Source: Rhodopseudomonas palustris (GTDB lineage: Bacteria; Pseudomonadota; Alphaproteobacteria; Rhizobiales; Xanthobacteraceae). From it: a DNA stretch of 64,000 bases. Made by a program: the position numbers and the translations under genes. Every line of letters starts with the position of its first letter. The first letter of the stretch is position 1. Shown here piece after piece: positions 17,106 through 25,845 of the stretch. The stretch spans positions 5,241,910-5,305,909 of the forward strand of contig NZ_CP140155.1 of the NCBI RefSeq assembly GCF_034479375.1, written 5' to 3'. Under the pieces are notes generated by a model. That model was not told where the DNA came from. It did not search any database and was given only the letters and a program-made list of their open reading frames with translations.

Positions 17106-18571
17106 TGCAGTTTGTCTCCGATCAGGAACTGGAGCGCGCGGTCGAGGCGGATGTGAGGCAACGCCGGCCCCTCGGGATCGCGCGTATCGAGCCGCGGCGG
17201 CCGGAAGCGCAGGAAGCGGAAATCGGCATCCTGATGCGATCCCGCCGCCAGGCCGCGGAAAGTATCCTCGCCCTTGAACAGCCCCTGCAGATTGGTCGGC
17301 AGGTCGCCCGGGAAGGTCGCGACCTCGGTCTCGCCGTCGAACACTTCGCCGTCGGCCATCTCGCCCTTGATCGGGGTGCCGACGATCGACGGCAGCCGGT
17401 CGCGGCCGCGCTGCACCTGCGCCTCGCGGGTGGCGCGCACGGCGGCCAGCGCCACCACGTCGACCTTGGCGCCGGCGAATTCGGCGCGCTGCATCGCCCG
17501 CTCGACCAGCCTGCGCAGGATCGCCTCGAGCCGGTCGTGGCTCGAATGGTGCAGATGGTCGGCCTTGGTGGCGGCGAACAGGATGCGGTCGATCCGCGGC
17601 CGGAACACGCTGGAGAGCAGCGTCGAGCGCCCGACCCGGAAACAGTCGAGGATGCCGGCCAGTGCGGCTTCGAGATCGTGCAGCGCCTCGGGGCCGGCGT
17701 TGAACGCCGACAGCGCATCCGCCAGCACGATCTGGCGGTCGAGCCGGGCGAAGTGATCGCGGAAGAACGGCCGCACCACCACGTCCTTATAGGCCTCATA
17801 GCGCCGCCGCATCATCGCCCACAGCGAACGTTCCGGCGCGGTGCCGTCGATCGGCACGTCCAGAGGTGCGAAGGTCAATGCGGGCGAGCCGGCGAGGTTG
17901 CCTGGCATCAGGAAGCGGCCCGGCGGCAGCAGGCTCATCGCGAACTGCTCGTTGCGGCAGTCGCGCAGATAGGTGGTGAACAGCCGCGCCGCGGTCAGCG
18001 TCTCCTGCTCGTTCTCGCGGCCATTCGGGTCGAGTGTGGCCAGATGCGCGTGCCAGTCCACCGCGACGCGGCGGCGCGGGTCCTGCCGCGACAGCGCCAG
18101 GCTCTCCGCCGCCCATTTTTCGTAGCTCTTGGTCAGCAGCGGCAGGTCGAGCAGCCATTCGCCGGGATAGTCGACGATATCCAGCGTCAGCGTCCGCTCG
18201 GCGCCGTTCTTGCGCTGATAGTCGATCACCAGTCGCAATTCGCTGATATCGACCGTCGAGCTCGGCCAGTTGCGCTGCTCCATCAGCGTGGCGAGGAAGG
18301 CTTCATAGCCGAACCGCGGCACCGCGTCGTCGGGTTGCGGCGCCAGCCGGGCCTTGGCGATCCGCCCGGTCGACATCGATTCGAAGATCGGAAACCGTCC
18401 GCCGCGCGACAGGCCGTGCACCAGCGCGGTGATGAACACCGTCTTGCCGGCCCGTGACAATCCGGTGACGCCGAGCCGGATGGTCGGATTGAACATGGTT
18501 TCGCTGTAGTCTTTCAGCGCCCGCGCCGACAGCCATGCTTCCTCGACCAGATGGGAAAAACGGAAGGCCAT
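17102..18571 (-). CDS. ycjX: YcjX family P-loop GTPase-like protein
   Basis: 489 aa. The Walker A motif GLSRAGKT (about residue 37) and a DxPG-type switch (VDYPGEWLLDLPLL, about residue 115) mark a GTPase-like fold of the YcjX/DUF463 family. The block FAATKADHLHHSSHDRLE supplies the TKAD guanine-specificity motif. It is coupled to ycjF by a four-base overlap. It is linked to envelope stress in E. coli by its Psp regulation; the substrate and partner are not established. Confidence 0.93.
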   Translation of the reverse strand: MAFRFSHLVEEAWLSARALKDYSETMFNPTIRLGVTGLSRAGKTVFITALVHGLSRGGRFPIFESMSTGRIAKARLAPQPDDAVPRFGYEAFLATLMEQRNWPSSTVDISELRLVIDYQRKNGAERTLTLDIVDYPGEWLLDLPLLTKSYEKWAAESLALSRQDPRRRVAVDWHAHLATLDPNGRENEQETLTAARLFTTYLRDCRNEQFAMSLLPPGRFLMPGNLAGSPALTFAPLDVPIDGTAPERSLWAMMRRRYEAYKDVVVRPFFRDHFARLDRQIVLADALSAFNAGPEALHDLEAALAGILDCFRVGRSTLLSSVFRPRIDRILFAATKADHLHHSSHDRLEAILRRLVERAMQRAEFAGAKVDVVALAAVRATREAQVQRGRDRLPSIVGTPIKGEMADGEVFDGETEVATFPGDLPTNLQGLFKGEDTFRGLAAGSHQDADFRFLRFRPPRLDTRDPEGPALPHIRLDRALQFLIGDKLQ

Positions 18572-18796
18572 GGGCGCTAATGTTCAATCAAGAGGCGGGT
18601 ACCGGCGACGGTAGCCGCAAAATGAGCGATGCGACAATCCGACCTGATGCCGACGGACCCCGGGGCCTTGGCTTCGCCGCCTTTCAGGGGGATAAAATCG
18701 GTCAGGAACGGCAGGACGCGCCGCGAATTGTATTGCATCGCCGCCGTGAACCATGAATGCGCCAGATCAATTCGAGACAGGGTGTCGCCTCCGCCT

Positions 18797-19495
18797 ATGA
18801 CGATCTTTCGGATGAAGCAAATCGATTCGCATTCCAGGATCGACTCCAGGGGATCGGTTCACTGGAACTACGATCGCGCTGAGTTGATTGCGGATGGCGT
18901 GGTCCACGTGCTGGGCCTCGTCGCCGGCCTGATCGCCGTGACCGCGCTGATCACGCTGACCGGAGTGTTCGCCAATACGTCCAAATTCGTCTCGGTCACG
19001 GTCTATGCAGCCGGTCTGCTGGCGATGCTGGGTTTGTCGGCGGCCTACAATCTGTGGCCGGTGTCCCCGCGCAAATGGCTGCTGCGGCGGTTCGACCATT
19101 CGGCGATCTACATCCTGATCGCCGCAACCTACACACCGATCATCAGCCAGATCAAGGACCAGACGTTCGCGCTGGCGCTGCTCGCCGGCGTGTGGAGCGT
19201 CGCCCTGATCGGCATCCTGCTGAAGCTGTTCAAGCCGGGCAAGTTCGACAAGCTTTCGGTCGGGCTGTATCTGGCGATGGGCTGGAGCGGGTTGATCGCC
19301 TATGAGCATGTGATCGAAACGCTGCCCAATCTGGCGATGTGGTTCCTCGCCGCCGGCGGCGCGCTGTATACGCTCGGCGTGATCTTCCACGCCTGGCGCC
19401 GGCTGCGATTCCAGAACGCGATCTGGCACAGCTTCGTGCTGATCGCCGCCGCCTGCCACTATGTGGCGGTGATGGACCTGGTGCTGGCCGCCTAA
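18797..19495 (+). CDS. Hemolysin III / AdipoR-like membrane protein
   Basis: 232 aa with seven predicted membrane helices. It has the family marks: an early DGVVHVLGLVAGL, the SAAYNLWPVSPRKWLLRRFDHSAIYILIAATYTP block (conserved Asp-His and Tyr-Thr-Pro), and a C-terminal IWHSFVLIAAACHYVAV with the two histidines of the metal site. Bacterial members are related to adiponectin/progestin receptors and are probably membrane hydrolases or lipid-homeostasis proteins; 'hemolysin' is a historical name. The start could also be the ATG at 18812. No clear ribosome-binding site is seen for either. Confidence 0.88.
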   Translation: MTIFRMKQIDSHSRIDSRGSVHWNYDRAELIADGVVHVLGLVAGLIAVTALITLTGVFANTSKFVSVTVYAAGLLAMLGLSAAYNLWPVSPRKWLLRRFDHSAIYILIAATYTPIISQIKDQTFALALLAGVWSVALIGILLKLFKPGKFDKLSVGLYLAMGWSGLIAYEHVIETLPNLAMWFLAAGGALYTLGVIFHAWRRLRFQNAIWHSFVLIAAACHYVAVMDLVLAA

Positions 19496-19608
19496 CCCTC
19501 GGCCGGCGACGGTTTCCCTTTGCGCATATCCCGGTCGCAAAACCGGGTGCCACTTTTGCGGGATACGCGCTAAGACACCCCGAACAACAACCAGTCGGGG
19601 GAAATCCA

Positions 19609-20409
19609 ATGCAAGTTGCGGGCAAGGTCGTCGTCGTCACAGGCGGCGGCAATGGTATCGGTCAGGCGCTGTGCGAGGCGTTTGCCAAAGCGGGCGCCGC
19701 CAAGGTCGTGGTCGCCGATCTCGATTCCGCCCGCGCCGAGGCGGTCGCCGCGGCGATCGGCGGCGCGGCGTTCAAATGCGACGTCGCGGTCGAATCCGAC
19801 ATCAAGCACGTGATCGACGAGACCGAACGGCGCTTCGGCCCGATCGCGCTGTTCTGTTCCAATGCCGGCATCGGCGGCGGCTTCGATCCGCTGTCGGAGA
19901 ATGCCGGCGGCTCGTCCGACGAGCCGTTCATGAAGAGCTGGATGATCCACGTGATGGCGCATGTCTATGCCGCGCGGCATCTGATCCCGCTCTACAAGGC
20001 GCGCGGCGGCGGCTATTTCCTCAATACGATCTCCGCGGCGGGCCTGCTGTCGCAGGTCGGCAGCCCGGCCTATTCGGCGACCAAGCACGGCGCGGTGGGC
20101 TTCGCCGAAAATCTGGCGATCTCCCACAAGGCGCACAACATCAAGGTCTCGATCCTGTGCCCGCAGGGCGTCGACACCAACATGCTGCGCGGAATCCCCA
20201 AAGGCCCGCAATCCGCCGACGGCGACCTTTCGCCCGAGCAGGTCGCGCAGGACGTGATCGAGGGCCTCGCGCAGGAGAGCTTCCTGATCCTGCCGCACAA
20301 GCAGGTGGTCGACTACATGCGCAAGAAGACCGAGAACTACGATCGCTGGATCGGCGGCATGGCCAAGATCCAGGCCAAATTGCGCGAGGCGTTCGGCGCG
20401 AAGGCGTAG
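19609..20409 (+). CDS. Short-chain dehydrogenase/reductase
   Basis: 266 aa classical SDR. It has the cofactor motif TGGGNGIG (residues about 11-18), the NAG motif in CSNAGIGGG (about 85), and the catalytic Ser-Tyr-Lys as NTISAAG...YSATKHG (Tyr about 155, Lys about 159). Asp at the end of the second strand (VVVADLDS) favours NAD over NADP. GGGGGAAA upstream of the ATG is a usable ribosome-binding site. The substrate is not evident. It converges on the benzoylformate-decarboxylase-like gene across a family C repeat and may belong to the same catabolic block, but there is no proof. Confidence 0.9.
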   Translation: MQVAGKVVVVTGGGNGIGQALCEAFAKAGAAKVVVADLDSARAEAVAAAIGGAAFKCDVAVESDIKHVIDETERRFGPIALFCSNAGIGGGFDPLSENAGGSSDEPFMKSWMIHVMAHVYAARHLIPLYKARGGGYFLNTISAAGLLSQVGSPAYSATKHGAVGFAENLAISHKAHNIKVSILCPQGVDTNMLRGIPKGPQSADGDLSPEQVAQDVIEGLAQESFLILPHKQVVDYMRKKTENYDRWIGGMAKIQAKLREAFGAKA

Positions 20410-20423
20410 GGCTCGCGCACGGC

Positions 20424-20563
20424 CTAACCTCTCCCCGCGCGCGGGGAGAGGTCGACCGGCGAAGCCGGGCGGGTGAGGGGGCGTCTCCGCGAGGCCGAGA
20501 CTCAGTGCCCGTGTCGTCCCTCACCCCACCCCTCTCCCCGCAAGGGCGGGGCGAGGGAGCAGG
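20424..20563. repeat. Palindromic intergenic repeat, family C (copy 2)
   Basis: Hairpins CTCTCCCCGCGCGCGGGGAG and CTCTCCCCGCAAGGGCGGGG, with GAAGCCGGGCGGGTGAGGG between them. It sits between two convergent genes (SDR and the ThDP enzyme) and may act as a bidirectional stop. Confidence 0.85.
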
Positions 20564-20593
20564 CTGCGGTCTTGGCGCGCGCTGCTGAGTGAC

Positions 20594-22216
20594 CTACCCG
20601 TTCTTCGCGTAGAGCAGCGGCACCACGCTATCCAGCATCGCCTCGACCACGAACACGCCGTCATGCGCCAGCGCGCGCGACAACACCGGCGCGACGTCCT
20701 CGCAGCGCGTGACGCGCTCCGCCGCGCAGCCGAGCGACTGCGCGAGCTGTACGTAGTCGATCCCCGGCAGCTCCAGCCCCGGCACGTCGCGGACCTGCAT
20801 CACCTGGCTGAACGAGCGCATCGCGCCGTAGCCGCCATTGTTCAGCACCACCACGGTCAGCGGCAGCCGGCGCTGCGCCGCGGTCCACAGCGCCTGGATC
20901 GAATACATCGCCGAGCCGTCGCCGATCAGGCACACGGTGCGGCGCTCCGGATGCGCCCGCGCGAAGCCGACCGAGGCCGGCAGCGACCAGCCGAGTCCGC
21001 CGCTCGCCATCGTGGCGAAACTGTCCTGGCCGCGCATCGGCATGAATTTCTGCATCGCCGGCCGATGCGACGGCGCTTCCTCGACCAGCATCGCATCGTC
21101 CGGCATCGCTCTGCCCAGCGCATCGAGTAGATACTCTGCGGGCATCGGCGCGGCAGCTTGCGGCGTGGGTGGAAGTGCGCGCGCCGGCGGTGCGGCACGC
21201 TGCGTCTCTGGTAACAATTCCAGCAGCAGCGATAACGCCGGCGTCATGGTTGCGACGATGCTGGTGCCGAGCGGCGTCACCGACGCGGCCTCGGCATCAT
21301 CGGTGATCTGGAACAACGCCGCGCCGCCGTCGAAGATCGCCGCATGGCCCTCGACATGGAAGGTGAACACCGGCGCGCCGATCACCACCACGACGTCGTG
21401 GGGAACGAGAGTTTCGGAGAGCTGCCCTGGCGAGGCGTGCAGGAAGCCGGCGAACAGCGGATGCCGCTCCGGGAAACTGCAGCGCGCCGAAAACGGACTG
21501 ACGAACACCGGCGACTTGGCCTTCTCGGCGACTTGCACCATCAGCTCCACCGCCGCAGCGCGATCGACCGCCGGCCCGACCACCAGCGCTGGCTTCTTCG
21601 CCGACGAAAGCGCATCCGCCAGCGCCTGCATCGCCGCGCGCTCCGGGCCGATCTCGCGCGTCACGCTGCGCGGCGGCACCGGCGCCGCCGGCCGCGCCCA
21701 ATCGTCGATCGGCACCGACACGAAGGTCGGGCCGCATGGCGGCTGCATCGCCACATAGTAGGCGCGCGCGATCGCCGCCGGCACATCCTCGGCGCGCGCC
21801 GGCTCGACGCTGTATTTCACATAGGGCCGCGGAAATTCGGAGGCGCGCTCGGCGCCGAGAAATGCCTGCAACGGAAGTAGGCTGCGCGCCTGCTGGCCGG
21901 CGGTGATCACCAGCGGCGTCTGGTTCTTGAACGCGGTGTAGATGTTGCCGAGCGCGTTGCCGACGCCGGCGGCCGAATGCAGATTGACGAAGCCGGCATT
22001 GCGCGTCGCCTGCGCATAGCCGTCAGCCATCGCCACCGCGCTCGCCTCCTGGAGCGCCAGCACGTAGTCGATGTCGTCCGGCCAGTCGCTGAGGAACGGC
22101 AGCTCGGTCGAGCCGGGATTGCCGAACACCTTGTCTATCTTGAACGCGCGGAGCAGATCGAGCGTGGCGGATTTGACGGTCGTCGTCGCAGCGTGCGGCT
22201 TCGGCTTCTTCGGCAA
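20594..22216 (-). CDS. mdlC: Benzoylformate decarboxylase-like ThDP enzyme
   Basis: 540 aa from a TTG at 22214-22216, chosen because GGAGG lies eight bases before it; a longer frame (to 22267) lacks such a site. Over the whole length it resembles Pseudomonas benzoylformate decarboxylase. All four catalytic positions of that enzyme have counterparts at the right spacing: Ser36 (NPGSTE), Glu57 (LALQEAS, cofactor activation), His80 (NLHSAAG) and His287 (APVFTFH). The ThDP motif GDGSAMYSIQALW...LNN and the pocket GYGAMRSF also match. It would convert 2-keto acids such as benzoylformate to aldehydes in the cytoplasm. It is commonly misannotated as acetolactate synthase. No mandelate dehydrogenase is near, so the true substrate is open. 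Confidence 0.82.
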   Translation of the reverse strand: MPKKPKPHAATTTVKSATLDLLRAFKIDKVFGNPGSTELPFLSDWPDDIDYVLALQEASAVAMADGYAQATRNAGFVNLHSAAGVGNALGNIYTAFKNQTPLVITAGQQARSLLPLQAFLGAERASEFPRPYVKYSVEPARAEDVPAAIARAYYVAMQPPCGPTFVSVPIDDWARPAAPVPPRSVTREIGPERAAMQALADALSSAKKPALVVGPAVDRAAAVELMVQVAEKAKSPVFVSPFSARCSFPERHPLFAGFLHASPGQLSETLVPHDVVVVIGAPVFTFHVEGHAAIFDGGAALFQITDDAEAASVTPLGTSIVATMTPALSLLLELLPETQRAAPPARALPPTPQAAAPMPAEYLLDALGRAMPDDAMLVEEAPSHRPAMQKFMPMRGQDSFATMASGGLGWSLPASVGFARAHPERRTVCLIGDGSAMYSIQALWTAAQRRLPLTVVVLNNGGYGAMRSFSQVMQVRDVPGLELPGIDYVQLAQSLGCAAERVTRCEDVAPVLSRALAHDGVFVVEAMLDSVVPLLYAKNG

Positions 22217-22312
22217 GGCGGTTTCCTCCGGCGACGGCGCGCCGTGATTGTTGCTTGCGCCGATCAATCAGGAGGAGGCGAGGGGAGTCAACAACGTCAG
22301 CCGCGATGCCAA

Positions 22313-22450
22313 GTTTCCCTCCCCCTTGCGGGGAGGGTGGCCGGCCGTAAGGCCGGTCGGGTGGGGGGTGGACACAGGCGCAGTGCTCGCGGCACCCCCA
22401 CCCCGGCCTCCGCTTCGCTCGGCCGACCCTCCCCGCAAGGGGGAGGGGTT
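22313..22450. repeat. Palindromic intergenic repeat, family C variant (copy 3)
   Basis: Outer arms CCCTCCCCCTTGCGGGGAGGG and CCTCCCCGCAAGGGGGAGGGG, inner GGCCGTAAGGCC and CCGCTTCGCTCGG hairpins, and GGTGGGGG with its complement. It is inserted between the hydratase gene and the ThDP enzyme gene inside the minus-strand operon. Confidence 0.85.
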
Positions 22451-22473
22451 TCGCGGCCGCCGTGCGAAGGCTG

Positions 22474-23331
22474 CTACCAGCTCGCGGTGGCCTTCATCGT
22501 CGGCACGCCGTCGGCATTCGCGGTCCAAAGTTCGAAGCCGCTCGCCGTCTCGTCGGCGTTGACCGAAAATTCGGCACCGTCGAACAGTGGCTGCACGCCG
22601 CGATAGCTGAACGTCTTCGGCACACTGCCTTTCAGCCTGGCGGCGAATTCGACCAGCAGTGCGGCCTGCATCGGGCCGTGCACGATCAGACCGGGATAGC
22701 CCTCGACCTTGGTGACGTAGTCGCGGTCGTAATGGATGCGGTGGCCGTTGAAGGTCAGCGCCGAGTAACGGAACAGCAGCACTGGATCGGCGAGGTGGCT
22801 TTCGCGATGCTGCGCGGCCGGCGGCGCGGCGGCCGGCTTGGCCGGGGCCGCGGGAGCCGACGAGGGCGGCGGCACGTCGCGATAGACGATGTCCTGGCGG
22901 TCGCGGATCGCGATCCCGCGCGGCGTGGTGATCTCGTGATTGACGGTGACGAAGCACAGCGTGCCGGTCGAGCCCTGCTTGATCGTCACGTCGCCGATCG
23001 TCGAGGTCCGCGTGACTTCATCGCCGACCTTCAGCGGATCGATGAAGGTCAGTTCGCCGCCCGCCCACATCCGCCGCGGCAGCGGCACCGGCGGCAGGAA
23101 GCCGCCGCGGGTCGGGTGGCCGTCGGGGCCGAGCTGATCCATCGGGTACACCGGCTGGCCCAGGCACCAATGCGCGGTGAACGGCGCGGCGTCGCCCGCC
23201 GCGGGCTTGCCGATGTCGAGAAACAGCGTCGCGCGCAGGCCACGGACGAGCTGTGCGGTGACTGTGTCGGTGGCCTGTTCGCTGCGGCCGATCCATTGCC
23301 GCAGATGATCGATATCGAGCGGGGTGGTCAT
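22474..23331 (-). CDS. MaoC-type acyl-CoA hydratase (FAS1-like/mesaconyl-CoA hydratase family)
   Basis: 285 aa with two hot-dog halves. The N-terminal half (about 1-135) has the FAS1-like dehydratase pattern (GGFLPPVPLPRRMWAGGELTF). A Pro/Ala-rich linker (about 150-170) joins it to a C-terminal MaoC half with FNGHRIHYDRDYVTKVEGYPGLIVHGPM, where the Asp/His hydratase residues lie. Relatives hydrate enoyl-CoAs such as mesaconyl-C4-CoA or itaconyl-CoA. The neighbouring CoA-transferase gene ends 14 bases upstream, so the two probably act in sequence (activate, then hydrate). The exact substrate is not known. Confidence 0.85.
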   Translation of the reverse strand: MTTPLDIDHLRQWIGRSEQATDTVTAQLVRGLRATLFLDIGKPAAGDAAPFTAHWCLGQPVYPMDQLGPDGHPTRGGFLPPVPLPRRMWAGGELTFIDPLKVGDEVTRTSTIGDVTIKQGSTGTLCFVTVNHEITTPRGIAIRDRQDIVYRDVPPPSSAPAAPAKPAAAPPAAQHRESHLADPVLLFRYSALTFNGHRIHYDRDYVTKVEGYPGLIVHGPMQAALLVEFAARLKGSVPKTFSYRGVQPLFDGAEFSVNADETASGFELWTANADGVPTMKATASW

Positions 23332-23345
23332 GGTGTTGGCCCTTG

Positions 23346-24440
23346 TTACTTGCGCTTGTCGCCGATGCCCGGCACGGCGCCGTAATGGCGGTCGTCGCCG
23401 ACCACGATCGCGGCCGGCGCCGGATAGGTCACCGGCCCGTTCGGGGTGTCGACCTCGATCCGGCGCAGATGCGGATGCTGCGACAGATCTTCCATCGTGT
23501 TGACTTCGGCGAAGGCGATGTCGGCGGTGGCGAGATGTTCGAGCAGATCGTCGCGCGTCAGCGCGCCGAAAATGTCGGCGACGATCTTGTCGGTGTAGGC
23601 GCGGTTCTTCACCCGCTCGACGCCGCTGCACAGCCGCGGATCGGTCGCGAGATCCGGCTGGCGCAGCACGTCCGAGCAGAGCTTCTTCCATTCCCGCTCG
23701 CTCTGGATCGAGATCAGGATGTCCTTGCCGTCCTTGCTGGTGAACACGCCATAGGGCGCGATCGATGGATGCGCGAGGCCGAGCCGCTTCGGCGGATTGC
23801 CGGCTTCGGCGTTGAGCAGCGGCACGGTGAGCCAGTCGGCCATCACGTCGAACATCGAAATGCGGATGTCGGCGCCCTGGCCGGTGCGACCGCGGCCGAT
23901 CAGCGCTTCGAGGATCGCCGCATGCGCGGTGGCGCCGGTGGCGACGTCGACGATCGACATGCCGACGCGCGAGGCGCTTTCCGGCCCGCCGGTGATCGAG
24001 GCGAGGCCGCTCTCGGCCTGGATCAGCAAGTCATAAGCCTTGCGATGCGCATAGGGCCCGTCGTCGCCATAGCCGGAGATGGTGCAGATGATCAGCTTCG
24101 GATAGTCGGCGCGCAGCCGCTCGCGGGTGAAGCCGAGCTTGTCCATCGAGCCGGGCTTCAGATTCTGCAGCAGCACGTCGGCCGAGGCGATCAGCCTTTC
24201 GAGTTCGGCGCGGCCTTCCTTGGTGGCGAGGTCGACCACCGCGGAGTCCTTGCCGCGGTTGAGCCAGACGAAGTAACTGCTCTGGCCCTTGGCGGCGTGG
24301 TCATAGCCGCGCGCGAAATCGCCCTCGGGGCGTTCGATCTTGATGACATGGGCGCCGGCGTCTGCGAGCCGCGAACTGCAGAACGGGGCTGCGACCGCCT
24401 GTTCGACGGCGATGACGGTCAGTCCTTCGAGCGGAAGCAT
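23346..24440 (-). CDS. Class III (CaiB/BaiF) CoA-transferase
   Basis: 364 aa. Typical family III marks: VIAVEQAVAAPFCSSRLADAGAHVIKIERPEGDFAR at the N-terminus, LNRGKDSAVVDL, and KAYDLLIQAESGLASITG, whose Asp (about residue 145) is the expected catalytic aspartate. Such enzymes move CoA between carboxylic acids in the cytoplasm. It lies upstream of, and nearly contiguous with, the hydratase gene. Its substrate cannot be told from sequence. Confidence 0.93.
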   Translation of the reverse strand: MLPLEGLTVIAVEQAVAAPFCSSRLADAGAHVIKIERPEGDFARGYDHAAKGQSSYFVWLNRGKDSAVVDLATKEGRAELERLIASADVLLQNLKPGSMDKLGFTRERLRADYPKLIICTISGYGDDGPYAHRKAYDLLIQAESGLASITGGPESASRVGMSIVDVATGATAHAAILEALIGRGRTGQGADIRISMFDVMADWLTVPLLNAEAGNPPKRLGLAHPSIAPYGVFTSKDGKDILISIQSEREWKKLCSDVLRQPDLATDPRLCSGVERVKNRAYTDKIVADIFGALTRDDLLEHLATADIAFAEVNTMEDLSQHPHLRRIEVDTPNGPVTYPAPAAIVVGDDRHYGAVPGIGDKRK

Positions 24441-24483
24441 TGCTCAATCCTTGGGATGGTCATCGGTGGGCGGCACCATTGTC

Positions 24484-24598
24484 GTCATTCCGGGGCGCGA
24501 GCGATAGCTCGCGAACCCGGAATCTCGAGGCGTCGTGCCGCCGCCGGATGAACAGCTCGGGATTCCGGGTTCGCCGCTGCGCGGCGCCCCGGAATGAC
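24484..24598. repeat. Palindromic intergenic repeat, family A (copy 2)
   Basis: GTCATTCCGGGGCGCGAGC at the left, GCGCCCCGGAATGAC at the right, with inner AACCCGGAATCTCGAG and GGGATTCCGGGTTCGC. It lies between the acyl-CoA dehydrogenase and CoA-transferase genes. Confidence 0.9.
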
Positions 24599-24639
24599 GA
24601 TTCGATCGGGCTGGGTGCATTGCACGCAGCGCAGGAGAC

Positions 24640-25815
24640 TCAATACGACCGCGGCATGCCGAGCACGTGCTCGGCGAGATGCGACAGGATCAGGTTGGTG
24701 GAGATCGGCGCGACCTGATACAGACGCGTTTCGCGGAACTTGCGCTCGACGTCGTATTCCTCGGCGAAGCCGAAGCCGCCGTGGGTCTGGATGCAGGCAT
24801 TGGCCGCTTCGAACGATGCATCGGCCGCGAGCATCTTTGCCATGTTGGCCTCGGCGCCGCAATCCATGCCGGCTTCGTACTTCCGCGTCGCTTCCTTCAC
24901 CATCAGCTCGGCCGCGCGCATGTTGGCGTAGGCCTTGGCGATCGGAAACTGAATGCCCTGGTTCTGGCCGATCGGCCGGCCGAACACGGTGCGGTCCTTG
25001 GCGTAGGCGCTGGCCTTGGCGATGAACCATTTGGCGTCGCCGACGCATTCCGACGCGATCAGGATGCGCTCGGCGTTCATGCCGGAGAGGATGTAGCGGA
25101 AGCCCTTGCCCTCCTCGCCGATCAGATTTTCCTTCGGCACCTTGAGGTCGGTGAAGAACACCTCGGTGGTGGCATGGTTCATCATGGTGCGGATCGGGCG
25201 GATCTCGAGGCCGTGGCCGCGCGCCTCGCGCATGTCGACCAGGAACACCGAAAGACCCTCGGTTCTCTTAGCCGTCTGATCTTTCGGCGTGGTCCGCGCC
25301 AGCAGGATCATCAGGTCGGAATATTCGGCGCGGCTGGTCCAGATCTTCTGGCCGTTGACGATGTAGTCGCCGCTATCGTCCTTCTTGGCGAAGGTCTTCA
25401 GCGAGGTGGTGTCGGTGCCCGAGGTCGGCTCGGTGACGCCGAACGCCTGCAGCCGCAATTCGCCGGAGGCGACCTTGGGCAGCCACTTCGCCTTCTGCTC
25501 GTCGGAGCCGTGCCGCAGCAGCGTGCCCATGGTGTACATCTGGGCGTGGCAGCCGCCGCCGTTGCAGCCGGCGCGCTGGATCTCTTCCAGGATCGCGGCC
25601 GCCGCCGAAAGCTTCAGCCCGGCGCCGCCGTATTCCTCGGGGATCAGCACCGACAGATAGCCGGCGGTGGTCAGCGCATCGACGAAGGCCTGCGGATAGG
25701 CCATGTCGCGGTCGAGCTTGCGCCAATATTCGCCGGGAAACTGCGAACACAGTTTGGCGACGGCGTCGCGGATGTCGTGGAATTCGTCCTGCTCCGCGGC
25801 GGCATGATGTTTCAT
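24640..25815 (-). CDS. Acyl-CoA dehydrogenase family protein
   Basis: 391 aa with the three-part acyl-CoA dehydrogenase plan. FAD-binding blocks FGVTEPTSGTDTTSLKT (about 125-141) and KIWTSRAEYSDLMILLAR, and the C-terminal HGGFGFAEEYDVERKFRETRLYQVAPIS, are present. The usual C-terminal catalytic Glu (YEGT) is missing: the sequence reads LYQVAPIST there. Instead Glu249 in GMNAERI occupies the place used by isovaleryl-CoA dehydrogenase. It oxidises an acyl-CoA to the enoyl-CoA with electrons passed to ETF. It is 30 bases downstream of the CYP153 gene, so a shared transcript is likely. The substrate is unknown. Confidence 0.92.
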   Translation of the reverse strand: MKHHAAAEQDEFHDIRDAVAKLCSQFPGEYWRKLDRDMAYPQAFVDALTTAGYLSVLIPEEYGGAGLKLSAAAAILEEIQRAGCNGGGCHAQMYTMGTLLRHGSDEQKAKWLPKVASGELRLQAFGVTEPTSGTDTTSLKTFAKKDDSGDYIVNGQKIWTSRAEYSDLMILLARTTPKDQTAKRTEGLSVFLVDMREARGHGLEIRPIRTMMNHATTEVFFTDLKVPKENLIGEEGKGFRYILSGMNAERILIASECVGDAKWFIAKASAYAKDRTVFGRPIGQNQGIQFPIAKAYANMRAAELMVKEATRKYEAGMDCGAEANMAKMLAADASFEAANACIQTHGGFGFAEEYDVERKFRETRLYQVAPISTNLILSHLAEHVLGMPRSY

Positions 25816-25845
25816 TTTGGAGGCTGTCTTCTTTTTCTTAAGGGG

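Noticed and set aside
18753..18800. Short leader frame ending in an ATGA overlap with the hemolysin-III-type gene
   Set aside because: Only 15 codons, no ribosome-binding site and no attenuator structure seen.
22217..22267. Longer N-terminus of the benzoylformate-decarboxylase-like enzyme
   Set aside because: It would need a TTG without a ribosome-binding site, whereas GGAGG precedes the TTG at 22216.
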